Shown here piece by piece: positions 18,560-29,164 of a DNA stretch of 64,000 nucleotides; position 1 is the first letter of the stretch; every line of letters begins with the position of its first letter. Source of the stretch: CAUZWH01 sp965224275 (GTDB lineage Bacteria; Pseudomonadota; Alphaproteobacteria; SHVV01); assembly GCA_965224275.1 (NCBI GenBank), contig CBDCYR010000005.1, positions 62,001 through 126,000 on the forward strand, read 5' to 3'. The position numbers were made by a program, and so were the translations under genes. The notes below the pieces were generated by a model that saw nothing but the letters and a program-made list of their open reading frames with translations, had not been told where the DNA came from and did no database searches.

Positions 18560-19860
18560 CACTCCGGCTCTATCGCGCGCTCATCACACTATTGGGGCCA
18601 TTGATCTCACTCTACCTCGAGCGGCGACGGCGACTCGGCAAGGAAGATCCGGTTCGTTTCTCCGAACGGCTTGGAGTCGCCGGCCGAGCCCGACCAAACG
18701 GGGAGGTGATCTGGCTTCACGGTGCCAGCGTTGGCGAGGCAATGTCTGTCCTGCAGCTGATCGACCGCCTGCTTGCCGACCGACCTGACCTCAACGTCCT
18801 GGTCACCACCGGGACCGTGACGTCGTCGGAATTGTTGCGCAAACGACTCCCGTCGCGGGCAATCCATCAATATGTTCCGGTAGATCGTCCCCGCGACGTG
18901 GGCCGCTTTCTCGACCATTGGCACCCGGATCTGGCGGTTTGGATTGAATCCGAGTTGTGGCCGAACCTGATCGCCACGACCCATGAAAGGGGCATTCCGC
19001 TCCTTCTTATTCAAGCCCGCCTGTCGGAGCGCTCGTTCCGCCGCTGGGCGAGGCTTCGTGGCTTCGCGAAAGACCTCATAAGTCGTTTTGATATCTGCCT
19101 TGCTCAAGATGAGGTCACGGCCGAGCGCTATCGCCGGCTTGGCGCCGGCGATGTTCGGGTTATCGGAAACCTCAAGGATGCAGCACCGCCCCTGCCCGCC
19201 AGCGCCGATGAGCTGGCGAGGATCTCGGACGAGATCGGTGCGCGGCCTTGCTGGGTCGCCGCCAGCACGCATGCAGGTGAAGAGGTACTTGTTGCCGCGG
19301 CTCTGGCGGCACTCCGAACATCCCACCCCAACCTGCTGACGATCGTTGCCCCGCGCCACCCGGCGCGTGGCCGCGAGGTCGCCGAACTCTTTGAGAAAAG
19401 CGGGTTTTCGACTGTTCAACGCAGCCAGGGGTCGGCGACTGCGACAACCGATGTTTTTATCGTCGATACAATTGGCGAACTCGGACTGTTCTATCGTCTG
19501 GTAGAGATCGTCTATGTCGGCGGATCATTGGTCGCGCATGGCGGACACAACCCGATGGAGGCGGCCCGTCTCTGTTGCGCTGTGCTCTACGGCCCACATA
19601 TGAAGAACTTCGAACCCATGGTCGCGGCGTTGCGTCAGATGGAGGCTTCTGTCGAGGTCACCGATGCAGGGTCGCTCGCAACAGAGGTCGGCAAGCTGCT
19701 GGCCGATGACGCGCGCAGGCTGGCCCTGATTGAGCGGGCCCAGGCAGCTGCCGCGCTCGGTGCCGGCGCCATCGATCGTATATACGCGGTGATCTCGGCG
19801 CGTATCAGCGACGCGGCGATGCCGATCGAGCCGAAAACCACTTACCATGCGCGCGCCTGA
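18556..19860 (+). CDS. waaA: 3-deoxy-D-manno-octulosonic acid transferase (Kdo transferase)
   Basis: 434 residues, normal for WaaA/KdtA. It transfers Kdo from CMP-Kdo to the lipid A precursor at the inner membrane. The N-terminal anchor is RALITLLGPLISLYL. LHGASVGEAMS near 55 holds the catalytic Glu. SELWPNLIATTHERGIPLLL and VGGSLVAHGGHNPMEAARL are characteristic GT30 sequences. It is in the lipid A operon with overlapping neighbours on both sides. Confidence 0.95.
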   Translation: MTLRLYRALITLLGPLISLYLERRRRLGKEDPVRFSERLGVAGRARPNGEVIWLHGASVGEAMSVLQLIDRLLADRPDLNVLVTTGTVTSSELLRKRLPSRAIHQYVPVDRPRDVGRFLDHWHPDLAVWIESELWPNLIATTHERGIPLLLIQARLSERSFRRWARLRGFAKDLISRFDICLAQDEVTAERYRRLGAGDVRVIGNLKDAAPPLPASADELARISDEIGARPCWVAASTHAGEEVLVAAALAALRTSHPNLLTIVAPRHPARGREVAELFEKSGFSTVQRSQGSATATTDVFIVDTIGELGLFYRLVEIVYVGGSLVAHGGHNPMEAARLCCAVLYGPHMKNFEPMVAALRQMEASVEVTDAGSLATEVGKLLADDARRLALIERAQAAAALGAGAIDRIYAVISARISDAAMPIEPKTTYHARA

Positions 19861-20830
19861 CTTTTGGGCTCGTGACAGTCTCTACGCAACGCTGCTATCG
19901 CCGGCTGCAAGCGTCTACCAGCTCTGCACCCAGGTCCATAACGGATTGGTCCGCCCGGTTCACGCATCGATACCCATTATCTGCGTTGGCAACCTTACCG
20001 TCGGGGGGACCGGCAAGACACCGGTCGCCCTTGCGATCGCCGAACATCTCAAAGCCCTCGGTAAGAAGGTTCACTTCTTAACCCGCGGCTATGGCGGCCG
20101 GATGAACGGCCCGGTCGCGGTGGATCCGATTAACCACTCGGCCCGCGACGTCGGCGACGAAGCGTTACTGCTGGCGCGCGCGGCGCGGACCTGGGTTGCA
20201 CGCGATCGCACCAGGGGGGCTGAAGCCGCGACCGCGGCCGGTGCAGAAATCATCGTCATGGACGACGGATTTCAGAATCCTTCGCTCATCAAGGACCTCT
20301 CGATTCTGGTAGTTGACGGCGGTTACGGTTTCGGGAATGGACGCGTTTTGCCCTCGGGCCCGCTGCGGGAAAATCTCGCGCGCGGCCTCGAACGCGCCCA
20401 TGCCGTGGTTTTTCTCGAAGACCCAATCGCACGCAACGTGATGCAACGGCCCCAGCAAGCAACACCGCCCTGGTTTGACGCCCACTTCGTTCCCGGTCAC
20501 GAGGCCCTTCGATTTGCAGGTCAGCGCGTCGTGGCCTTCGCGGGGATCGGCCGGCCACAGAAGTTTTTCGATACCTTGCAGGCGCTCGGGAGCCACGTGG
20601 TTATGGCCAAAGCGTTTCCCGATCATCACACCTACGATCCCGATGAGATCATGCGATTGGTCGAAATCGCCAGCGAAACCGGATCACATCTGGTTACCAC
20701 CGAGAAGGATCGTGTGCGGTTGCCGCCGGAAGCTCGCGAGATGGTCGAAGTCGTGCGGATATTCGTCGAATTCGCCGAATCCAACGCTCTGGCACGGATG
20801 CTCGATCCGGTTTCGACGACAATTAATTGA
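19847..20830 (+). CDS. lpxK: tetraacyldisaccharide 4'-kinase LpxK
   Basis: 327 residues, usual for LpxK, the inner-membrane kinase that adds the 4'-phosphate of lipid A. The P-loop is VGGTGKTPVALAIAEHL near residue 52. DDGFQNPSL near 140 matches the DDGxQ motif and LTRGYGGR the substrate loop. It starts 14 bases inside the end of waaA, indicating tight coupling. Confidence 0.95.
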   Translation: MRAPDFWARDSLYATLLSPAASVYQLCTQVHNGLVRPVHASIPIICVGNLTVGGTGKTPVALAIAEHLKALGKKVHFLTRGYGGRMNGPVAVDPINHSARDVGDEALLLARAARTWVARDRTRGAEAATAAGAEIIVMDDGFQNPSLIKDLSILVVDGGYGFGNGRVLPSGPLRENLARGLERAHAVVFLEDPIARNVMQRPQQATPPWFDAHFVPGHEALRFAGQRVVAFAGIGRPQKFFDTLQALGSHVVMAKAFPDHHTYDPDEIMRLVEIASETGSHLVTTEKDRVRLPPEAREMVEVVRIFVEFAESNALARMLDPVSTTIN

Positions 20831-20835
20831 ATGGC

Positions 20836-21714
20836 ATGACCGCCAAAGCACTGCGCTATTGGCTCGAGGGTCTAGCTGCGAAACTGGGGTTTGCATTGTT
20901 CGGTATCCTTCCGCTCGATGCCGCCTCGGCGGTCGGCGGTCGATTGATGCGTTGGCTCGGCCCGCACCTGCCGGTATCGAACACCGCGCGGCGCAACCTT
21001 GTGCACGCCTTCCCGGATTACACCCACGACCAGATCGAACGGATCGTCGCTGGCATGTGGGACAACATCGGCCGAACCGCCGCCGAAACACCTCATCTTG
21101 GCGACTTTGACTGCTTTGGACCGGACGGTCGTGTCGAGATCGTTGGCGCCAAATATATCGATCAGATACGCGACGATGGAATCGCAGGAATTTTCTTCTC
21201 GGGCCATCTCGCCAACTTCGAGCTGCTGGCGTTGGCGGCGACCCAGCGTGATATCGACATTGTCAGCACCTACCGCGCCGCCAACAACCCGCATGTCGAC
21301 AAGCTCGTTATGCAAGTTCGTGAAAGAGCGACCGCCCGCTATGCCGCCAAAGGCGCGAGCGGCGGGCGCGAAATCATCCGCGCCCTCAAAGCGGGTGCCC
21401 ATGTCGCCATCTTGATCGACCAGAAACAGAATGATGGAATCGCGGTGCCATTTTTCGGACGCGATGCGATGACAAACCCGGCGGTTGCCCAATTGGCGCT
21501 TAAGCATCGGTGCCCAATCATCCCCACACACATCGAGAGAGTAGGCGGTGCCAACTTCAAACTGACGGTTCACCAACCTATCGAATTGGAAGCGAGCGAC
21601 GATGCCCAGGCCGCCACCCACGCGACAATGGTGCGGCTCAACGCGATGCTGGAAGGGTGGATACGTGAGCGGCCGGAGCAGTGGTTCTGGGTCCACCGCC
21701 GCTGGCCCGACTAA
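20836..21714 (+). CDS. lpxL: lipid A biosynthesis lauroyl-type acyltransferase
   Basis: 292 residues from the ATG at 20836 (a TTG at 20827 is an alternative). It is a membrane-bound LpxL/HtrB-family acyltransferase adding a secondary acyl chain to Kdo-lipid A. The HxxxxE catalytic pair is in FFSGHLANFELLA near 125, and LIDQKQNDGIAVPFFGRDA near 195 is a conserved block. It closes the lipid A block; the following 272 bases hold no recognisable gene. Confidence 0.92.
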   Translation: MTAKALRYWLEGLAAKLGFALFGILPLDAASAVGGRLMRWLGPHLPVSNTARRNLVHAFPDYTHDQIERIVAGMWDNIGRTAAETPHLGDFDCFGPDGRVEIVGAKYIDQIRDDGIAGIFFSGHLANFELLALAATQRDIDIVSTYRAANNPHVDKLVMQVRERATARYAAKGASGGREIIRALKAGAHVAILIDQKQNDGIAVPFFGRDAMTNPAVAQLALKHRCPIIPTHIERVGGANFKLTVHQPIELEASDDAQAATHATMVRLNAMLEGWIRERPEQWFWVHRRWPD

Positions 21715-21986
21715 TATGTGCCTGGACTCGTGGAAGGAGACGAGGCCGAAGGATGCGGTTGGCCAGCGTATGCACAACGCACGCATTGTTACCGACGTCC
21801 GCCATATGGATTGCTGAATAAAGCCGGCGCAGTCGTGCAAATATTTATCGACTCAACGATATTGCTGTCGCGGAAATCGTTTGGCATTTCGAGCGACGAG
21901 GGTTGTTGCTATCTTGGCCTGCGCTGCATGACATCACTCGGCACAAGCGGTGTGCTGTAACACTCGACCGGTTGGGGGAAAACTGT
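21715..21986. other. intergenic region after the lipid A block
   Basis: 272 bases between lpxL and the enoyl-CoA hydratase. Short open frames exist, but none has family-like sequence or a convincing ribosome binding site. I see no clear terminator hairpin with a T-run and no tRNA. It probably contains the promoter for the acyl-CoA gene cluster. Confidence 0.5.
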
Positions 21987-22890
21987 GTGACCCAGAGCGA
22001 ACTGCTTTATTCCGTCGAAGATCAGATCGCGACGATCACCCTTAATCGTCCCGACGCAATGAACGCGTTAACGCCAAATGGCATCGAGGAATTGCACCGT
22101 GCCTTCGATGAGGCCGACACCGGATCGCTCGGTAAGAGTCATCATCATGACTGGCAGCGGCATCGCATTCTGTGGTGGCTACAACTTGAGCGGCGAGAAG
22201 GATGGTGCGAGCCGGCTCGATCCGAAAGACCAGTCGATTGCAGAGTTTCTCGAGGCCTGGCATCGATCCGATAGCCTGACCCACACCCGATGGGAGCACA
22301 TGTGGCGTCTCGGCAAGCCGATCATCGCCGCCGTAAACGGCTGGGCGATGGGCACCGGGTTCTGGTACCAGCTCGCGGCCGACATTACGATCGCATCGGA
22401 TAAAGCGGTATTTTCGCAGCCCGAGGTCCGTCACGTATCCAACACAACCTTCCTGTTTACCGCTCTCTGCGGCTGGAAGGCCGCGAATCGTTGGGCCTTG
22501 ACCGGGGACCATTTCGACGCTCCAGAGGCATTGCGCATTGGCCTCGTCAATGAGGTTGTGCCGCATGAGGATCTGATGACCCACTGTCGTGCCTTGGCCA
22601 AACGCATCGCGCTGGTTCCGGAACCATCCGTGCGGCTTAGCAAAGCAATCGCCATGCAAGGCATGCAGGCTGCCGGCCTTCATTCTGGGCTGCTTGTGAA
22701 CGGGCTCCTCAGCGTGCTCGCCCATACATCCCACAACGAGCATCGAGAAGCGCTCTTCGAAATCCAGCGGGAGGAGGGCTTGAAGGCCTTTCTCGAAAAA
22801 CGTGACGGGCCGTTCCAGCCGGAACCAATGGGGCCAAAGTCGGCGAAGGCCCGGACCGAGCGAGAGCGCCGCAGAAGCAACAAAGACTAG
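21987..22890 (+). pseudogene. enoyl-CoA hydratase/isomerase family protein, frameshifted
   Basis: From the GTG at 21987 the frame reads VTQSELLYSVEDQIATITLN, RPDAMNALT and HRAFDEADT, a standard crotonase N-terminus. It then leaves frame at 22122-22123, where an extra G in CCGGATCG shifts reading. The next frame continues DRSVRVIIMTGSGIAFCGGY (oxyanion-hole region) and on to GKPIIAAVNGWAMGTGFWYQ and the usual C-terminus, ending at 22890. Removing one G gives a full-length protein of about 300 residues. It precedes an acyl-CoA synthetase, suggesting a small acyl-CoA pathway. It is either a true pseudogene or a one-base sequencing error. Confidence 0.88.
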
Positions 22891-22950
22891 CCGCGACAGG
22901 CAGGGTTGCAGTCGCGCGGCTCTCCCTCGCTGCTATTTTTGCTTCCAGCC

Positions 22951-25062
22951 ATGACCTCGAATCAATCTCTCTCCTCTTTGCTGAACCCGAATGGTGTTGC
23001 AGTAGTCGGCGCGTCACAACGTGGCGGGCGCGGCACGCAAGCGCTGGTCAATCTGAAAAAATACGGCTTCGCCGGCGATATCTTTGCCGTGAATCCGCGC
23101 TATGGCGAGGTCGAGGGCTGCCGCTGCGTGCCATCGATTGAGGAACTTCCCGACAGCGTGGATTGCCTGTTTGTCGCGATCGGCGCCGACGCGGCCTGCG
23201 ACATGCTCGAGCGGGCGTTTGTGAGAGGCATTCGCACGGCCATCGTTATCGCGAGCGGCTTCGGTGAGGGCGGGTACGGCGAGGCGTGCGCCGCCCGTCT
23301 GCAGGAATTGGGGGAACAGGGGATGGCGATCTGCGGTCCCAATTGCTACGGCGTTTACAACGTCCGAACCGGCGCTGCCGCAACCAACGGTCAGCTGCCG
23401 GAGCCGCCGGTCGCGGGATCGGTGGCGCTGATCTCGCAAAGCGGCTCGCTCGCCACCTATGTTTGCACGCCGCTGATGAACGACCGGCTCGTGGGCTTTA
23501 GCCATATCGTGTCGTGTGGCAACCAAATCGGCACGTCGATTGAAGACTATGTCGACTATTTCATCGACGATGCCGACGTGACGACAGTGGTCGCGATCTT
23601 TGAGCACTTGCGCCAGCCGCGCCGCCTCCTCAACATCGCGCAACGTGCGCGCGATCGACGCAAGACGATGATCTTCTTTCAGGTCGGGCGTTCAGCGGTC
23701 GGCCAGGTCCTGGCGCGATCCCATACCGGTGCCCTGGTCAACGATGCGACGATCGTGTCCGCGTTCCTCAGGCGTTGTGGCGTTCTCCAACCGGAGAGCT
23801 ATGACGAACTGGTTGAAACTATTGCGCTGGTCGCGGTTGCACCTGTCGACGAAACAATAAGTGATGATGTGGTCATCGTCAGCGGCAGCGGCGGCAGCAG
23901 CGCGGTTCTGGCCGATGAGCTGCACAGCGTGGGGTTGCCACTTGCTCCGCTCGGCGATGCAACGAAATCCCGGATTCGTGAGATCCTGCCCGACTACGGT
24001 AGTGTCACCAACCCGATCGACGCGACAGGAACCATGTACGACGATCGGACGGTGCTGCCACGAATAATCGAGGCAGTGCTGGATCAGCCGGGTCGGCCGA
24101 TCCTCGCTGGAACCGTTTCGGCACGTCGCGGAAGCGCGGTCGGAACCCGCCCGGCTGAGGAACTCGCCGCGGCGGCGCGCGTATCGGGACGCACCATTGT
24201 CGCCTTTGAGTTTTCGCCGCTCGGAGGTCCGCTCGATCCCGACACTGTCGGTTTGTTGCGCGACGCGCATGTTCCTCTGCTGCTTGGCGGAGCGAACGCC
24301 ATGCGGGCACTCCGCCACCTTTCGATTCGCCGGGACTACTGGCGGCGAACCGATCATGGCGCGGCGACACCGGCAATCGGCGGCAGCGGCGAATCCATTG
24401 CACGCTGGAGCTTCCTCGATGCCCGGCAGGCGTTAACTAATTATCGCGTTTCAATCGTCGAGGCGGTGCTGGTTGCCTCGCGCGAAGAAGCCCTTGTCGC
24501 ATTCCGACATTTCGGGACAAAGGTTGCGCTAAAGGCAGAAGTACCCGGCCTTATACATAAAAGCGATCTCGGCTGCGTCCGGCTCGGATGCGTCAACGAA
24601 AGTGACGTAGCGGTGGCATATCAGAACGTGATTGCGAACGCACAACGTGCGGGATTCGCCGGCGCGCATCAGGTTCTGGTGCAGCCGATGGAGGATGGCG
24701 TTGCCGAGCTGTTCGCCGGCATCGTGAACGATTCGCATTACGGGCCGAGCGTATCGCTCGGCCTGGGCGGTATTTTCATTGAGCTGCTAAAGGATTCGGT
24801 GACAGAAATGGCGCCGCTGACGCGGGACGACGCGCGGAGCATGATCGGCCGCTTCAAGGGCACCGGGATCCTGACAGGCGCTCGTGGACGACCGGCCGGC
24901 GATATCGAGGCGCTGATAGCGTTTTTGGTGCGACTCGGTGATTTCGCGGCGGCCCACTACGGTCGTTTTCAGGCCCTTGACCTGAATCCCGTGATTGTGC
25001 GGCCGACCGGTCAGGGTGTCGTCGCGGTCGATATCTCGGTCGAAACCATCGACGCTGCGTGA
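22951..25062 (+). CDS. acetate-CoA ligase (ADP-forming) family acyl-CoA synthetase
   Basis: 703 residues from the ATG at 22951. The order is CoA-binding Rossmann domain (NPNGVAVVGASQRGG near 15), succinyl-CoA-ligase-like domain with the phospho-histidine loop ARSHTGALVND near 260, and a C-terminal ATP-grasp domain (KVALKAEVPGLIHKSDLG near 535, LNPVIVRPTGQGVVAVD at the end). Such enzymes interconvert an acyl-CoA and ADP with the acid and ATP; the substrate here is unknown. It lies 60 bases after the hydratase and 38 before a dehalogenase-like gene, an apparent operon. Confidence 0.88.
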   Translation: MTSNQSLSSLLNPNGVAVVGASQRGGRGTQALVNLKKYGFAGDIFAVNPRYGEVEGCRCVPSIEELPDSVDCLFVAIGADAACDMLERAFVRGIRTAIVIASGFGEGGYGEACAARLQELGEQGMAICGPNCYGVYNVRTGAAATNGQLPEPPVAGSVALISQSGSLATYVCTPLMNDRLVGFSHIVSCGNQIGTSIEDYVDYFIDDADVTTVVAIFEHLRQPRRLLNIAQRARDRRKTMIFFQVGRSAVGQVLARSHTGALVNDATIVSAFLRRCGVLQPESYDELVETIALVAVAPVDETISDDVVIVSGSGGSSAVLADELHSVGLPLAPLGDATKSRIREILPDYGSVTNPIDATGTMYDDRTVLPRIIEAVLDQPGRPILAGTVSARRGSAVGTRPAEELAAAARVSGRTIVAFEFSPLGGPLDPDTVGLLRDAHVPLLLGGANAMRALRHLSIRRDYWRRTDHGAATPAIGGSGESIARWSFLDARQALTNYRVSIVEAVLVASREEALVAFRHFGTKVALKAEVPGLIHKSDLGCVRLGCVNESDVAVAYQNVIANAQRAGFAGAHQVLVQPMEDGVAELFAGIVNDSHYGPSVSLGLGGIFIELLKDSVTEMAPLTRDDARSMIGRFKGTGILTGARGRPAGDIEALIAFLVRLGDFAAAHYGRFQALDLNPVIVRPTGQGVVAVDISVETIDAA

Positions 25063-25100
25063 GGCGAGAGATTGAACCTGGCGGTGATGGAGAACAGCCA

Positions 25101-25832
25101 ATGGGCAAAGGCGTGGGACCGGAAAAGGTCGATAACCTCGGGATCAAAGCTCTCGTGTTCGATGTCGCGGGAACCCTTGTCGACTGGCACGGCGCGGTCT
25201 GCGATGAGCTCACCCGCTTCGGCAAGAAACGGGGGTTGGAGCGAAACTGGGCAGAAGTGACCAATGCTTGGACCTGGCGCGCCGTCCGAAAGATACAGCA
25301 ACAAAAGCCGCCGACGCTCAACATGCACGGGCACTATCGTGCAGCCCTCAACGCCACTCTTGATGAGTTTGAGATAGCCGGGGTCAGTGACGCCGATAAA
25401 ACGGAACTGGCCATGGCCTATTTCAATATGGTTGCCTGGCCCGATGCCGCCGAGGGACACGCGCGGCTCCGCCAGAAGTTCACCGTTGCAGCACTCACGA
25501 TCCAGACCCTATCACTACTCATCGGCGTGTCCCGCCGAGCTCCGTTTCACTGGGATTGCATCATCGCGTGCGAGATGCTGGGTTGCTACAAGCCCGACCC
25601 GCTCTCTTATCAGCGCGCGGCCGAGTTACTCGTGCTCCGACCCGATCAACTTCTGATGGTCGCGGCGCACAATAGCGACCTCATCGCAGCTAGGGATCAA
25701 GGATTTCACACCGCCTTCATCGCTCGCCCGCTTGAGCAGGGCGCTGGACTGACGCCAACGCCGAATCCCGACTCCTCAATCGATTTCGTGGCGAGCGACG
25801 CGGTTGATCTCGCGATCCAGCTGGGCGCTTGA
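25101..25832 (+). CDS. HAD-superfamily (S)-2-haloacid dehalogenase-like protein
   Basis: 243 residues from the ATG at 25101; an in-frame GTG at 25059 would overlap the upstream gene. HAD motif I reads LVFDVAGTLVDWHG (the nucleophile is the first Asp), where classical haloacid dehalogenases have FDVFGT. Motif III is GCYKPDPLSYQRA and motif IV MVAAHNSDLIAARDQGF. Length and motifs fit the type II haloacid dehalogenase group, but that label is often given to HAD enzymes of unknown substrate. The context (acyl-CoA synthetase, hydratase) suggests a small organic acid. Confidence 0.8.
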   Translation: MGKGVGPEKVDNLGIKALVFDVAGTLVDWHGAVCDELTRFGKKRGLERNWAEVTNAWTWRAVRKIQQQKPPTLNMHGHYRAALNATLDEFEIAGVSDADKTELAMAYFNMVAWPDAAEGHARLRQKFTVAALTIQTLSLLIGVSRRAPFHWDCIIACEMLGCYKPDPLSYQRAAELLVLRPDQLLMVAAHNSDLIAARDQGFHTAFIARPLEQGAGLTPTPNPDSSIDFVASDAVDLAIQLGA

Positions 25833-26038
25833 AGTCCGCCGAACCCTAACGCGGTAGGACTCAGCTCGACGGTAGCTGAAGCTATGCTCGAATCATCGGG
25901 GGATCGTCTCCAATGAGGGCAGCCCTTCCGCAGCTCCGTTGACTTCAAAGAGCGGTCAATCGGTTTTCTTGGAACGGTCCATTGAAGCCAAGCAACACCA
26001 GTAATGCCGACGTGTCGGCTCTAAATGTGGGACCGCGC
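25833..26038. other. convergent intergenic region
   Basis: About 200 bases between the dehalogenase stop and the restored stop of the MBL/cNMP gene. I see no gene and no strong terminator hairpin here. Confidence 0.4.
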
Positions 26039-28275
26039 TTAACCGGCGGCGACGGATTGTTCCTGCTGCGTGGCTAGCGCGTCGCGCGTAATTTGCAGCC
26101 GCAACCGATAGGTCTCGAAGATCTTCCACCGCACGATGGGTATGTCGGCAATGACCGTGGCCGGGATATCCCAGACCACCGCGGTACCGATGGTGCGCAT
26201 GTGTGAAATGGGAGGGCGTTGGAAGATACATCGGCCCTCGTTGAAGAACTCGCCGCGCGCACCGTCTCTACCACGCTGTCGCCGACGAAACGCATCAACA
26301 CACCATCGCGAACCAGCCGGAGCTTGTCGCGGTTAGCGTCGTTGTGCTCGACGATCCCGCCCCCCAGCTCAGTTGCCGTCATGGTCATCGCCACACGGTT
26401 ATGAACGGGATAGCCGAGCCCGCCGCCGAACAGCGGCGTCTGCCGCAACCAGACCCGCTTCTCCGCGAGATCCTTGAGCGTCTGGCGATCGGCATAGAGG
26501 TTGAGGAATTCGTTGTACTGGGTCGCTGGCAGCAGCAATGCATGGAGGTAGCTCGTCGCGCGGTAGGTGCCGGTCGCGGGGCGTTCGCGCAACAGCGGCA
26601 GTTCGCCGAGAAGCGAGCCAGCCGTGAACTTGAACGGCATCTGCGAACCAGCTGCGAGCGATTCGGCATTGCCCGATAGGATCAGAAGCAGCTGGGTGAC
26701 GGTTTCGCCCTCGCGCAGCAGAATCTCGTGGGGATTGAAAGTCCGCACCTCGTTGTTGAGCAGGATTCTCAGCTGATCGATTTTTTGGTCGGGGAAGTAG
26801 TTGCGCAGCTGGTTGAACGCGAGCTGCCTGAGATAGTCCTGGGTGGCTGGAATTAGGGTGTCGGCAATGCCGAAATCCGCGCCCGACCCGATCTGAAGCT
26901 CTTCGTTGTTGAGCTGCCGTGCGATATGCGCGAGCACCAATTTGTCCGACTTGTCGTTGGCGAAGTCGGCCGCGTCGCCGTGTATCAGCCCGCCGCCGAT
27001 ATCGATCTTCTTGAGATCGGCGGCGATGCGATAGCCATCCTTGACCGCCTGCACCTCGCTTTCCGACAGGCCGTTCGGTGCCGAATCACCGTCGACCATC
27101 TCGTCGAGGACCCGGTCGGCCGTAACGTCGGCGAGGTGTATGTAGGTTTTGTAGCCCTCGGGTCCCAACGCGCGGAAGTGGAAAACCGTCGTTTCCACCG
27201 GGTGCGGCGACATCGCCGGTTTGACCCACAACCCTTCGACGTCGTTCCAGGTGTCCGCGTCGAGATCGACGGCGTCGAAGAAGGTGGCAAATTCCTCCTC
27301 CTCAATAGAGAGCAGGGCGGCGAGCTTTTTTGTCACCGCGGCGCGCACCATCGGCACGGCGTAGTATCGCAGGCGTCGGTCGGTTTGTAGGAGCGCGGTG
27401 AGGCCGGCGAAGTGATCGTCGTGCGAATGGGTGTGAAAGATCCCGTCCAGCTCGTTCACGCTCAGGCTGAGCGACTTGAGAATAGCCTCGAGGTTGGGGC
27501 CGGCATCGATCAGGTAGAGGTGTCCCTGGAACGAGATCAGGCTGCTCATGCACGGGTGGTCGATGTCCCAACCGTCGCCTTCCCCCGAATGGACGACCGA
27601 AAAGTACTGGCGGTCAATGCTGTGCATACCCAGCGGATAGGGCGAGGGGTATGTTTCGCCTTCGGTGAGGTTCAGATCGACATCGACGGCCTCGTCCTGG
27701 TAGCTGAACTGATACCGGTTGAGGGCCATGCGCCTTACGTCGACGCCGTTCCTGACCTCGGTGAGATCGAGACCGATGATGCGCCGGTCAAACAAATCCT
27801 CGACCGGGTGGATCCTGCCAAACGCAAAGTGGAGCTTGATCCGCATCATGAGGTCGGCATCAGCCGGCGACAGCCCGGCGGCATGTAGCTCGTCGATCGA
27901 GGTCAGCCCGTAGTTGCCGCGGTGGATGTAGTTGAACTGTGCCGAAACTTGCTCCTCCAATCCCATCAACAGCGGCTTTTGCCCGGTATTGTTGGGGTGA
28001 CCGGGGATGATCAACCCCTGCTGATAGAGCATCTGCAGGACCGGGAACTCAGCGAGATTGGCGAACGCACCGCCCTGCAGCATAACGTCGGACAGCAGGA
28101 TGGCGTTCGGGCCGGTCTCGCAACGCGTCCCATCGACAATGCGTTCGACAATCAACCCGCGCCGCTTGAGGTGCTTGACGACGTCGGCCGGACTGCCGCA
28201 CAGGATGCGGAGATCTGCCTCCTCGATCTCAACCCAATCGACGCCGGTCGTTACTTTCGTTTGCCGTATTTTCAT
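26039..28275 (-). pseudogene. metallo-beta-lactamase fold plus cyclic-nucleotide-binding protein, frameshifted near its C-terminus
   Basis: From the ATG at 28275 (behind GGGGGG) a ~745-residue protein is encoded. It has an N-terminal domain of unknown type (residues 1-230). A metallo-beta-lactamase domain carries FHTHSHDDHFAGLTALL near 285 and further ligands in IHLADVTADR and IGGGLIHGDAADF. A C-terminal cyclic-nucleotide-binding domain (from ~535) contains FNPHEILLREGETVTQLLLI and GSLLGELPLLRERPATGTYR. At 26253-26260 the run GCGCGCG is two bases longer than the coding frame wants. Dropping GC restores RGEFFNEGRCIFQRPPISHM through to TAA at 26039-26041. As read, the shifted frame stops at 26074 with an unlikely Ser/Pro/Arg-rich tail. 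It could be a cNMP-gated hydrolase; its substrate is unknown. Confidence 0.8.
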
Positions 28276-29164
28276 GACCCCCCCGCCGACGACACACCCC
28301 ATAGAGCCTACCTTAGTGAGTTTCTTCAGCGCCCGTAACCTTGCCTAACCAGGGTCGAAACGTGCGAACTGGAGAACCAAGCACAGCGCACCTCTTGCGA
28401 AAATCGGACCTAGTTCGCCTTCGGCATCGGGCCGGCGAGCAGCGCCGGATCGATGCGCGTCTTGAACCAATTGACCCGCCAATCCAAATGCGGGCCGGTA
28501 ACCCGCCCAGTGGCACCCACCGTCCCGACAATATCGCCGCTAGCGACCTTGTCGCCGATCGCGACCGACACCTGCGCGAGGTGAGAATAGACCGACGTTA
28601 GTCCGTGGCCGTGATCGATCATCACTGTGCCGCCGGTAAAAAACAGATCCGATTCGGCCAGCGCGACGATCCCGGGTGCCGGCGCGGTGACCGGTGTACC
28701 CGTCGGGGCGGCAATATCGATCCCATAATGCGGCCGTCGCGGTTCGCCGTTGAGGATACGCTGGCTGCCATAGACGCCGGTTACGGTCCCCTGCAGCGGC
28801 CAGCGAAAACCTTGTGCGAACCAGGTCGCCGCGGTATCACGCCGGCGCACAGCCGCGATCGCGGCGCCTTCTCGCCGAATCCGCGCCAACTCCTGCTTCG
28901 ACGGCGTCACCATGTTGCGCGGCAGGCCGTCAATGCGCTGGGTTTGATACGTCCTCTTGGCAATCGAGAGCCGGCGCGTCTCGGTAGTGCCATCGGGATA
29001 GGTAATCGCAAGAATTGCCACTTCCGGCGCTTCGCGGCCAAACCCGAACACGAACAATCCGTTGCGTGACACGCGAACCGATTGGCGATCGAGGGCGACG
29101 GCACTGCCCGGGGGCGCGCTCCCCTTGATCAAGCCGCCCTGAGTCAGATCGCCTTCGAGCCTAA

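Noticed and set aside
21718..21960. 80-codon frame after lpxL
   Set aside because: No motif, no ribosome binding site, and composition unlike the neighbouring proteins.
25956..26231. 91-codon minus-strand frame overlapping the end of the MBL/cNMP gene
   Set aside because: The correct continuation of the MBL/cNMP protein lies in a different frame and reads with conserved-looking sequence to 26039.
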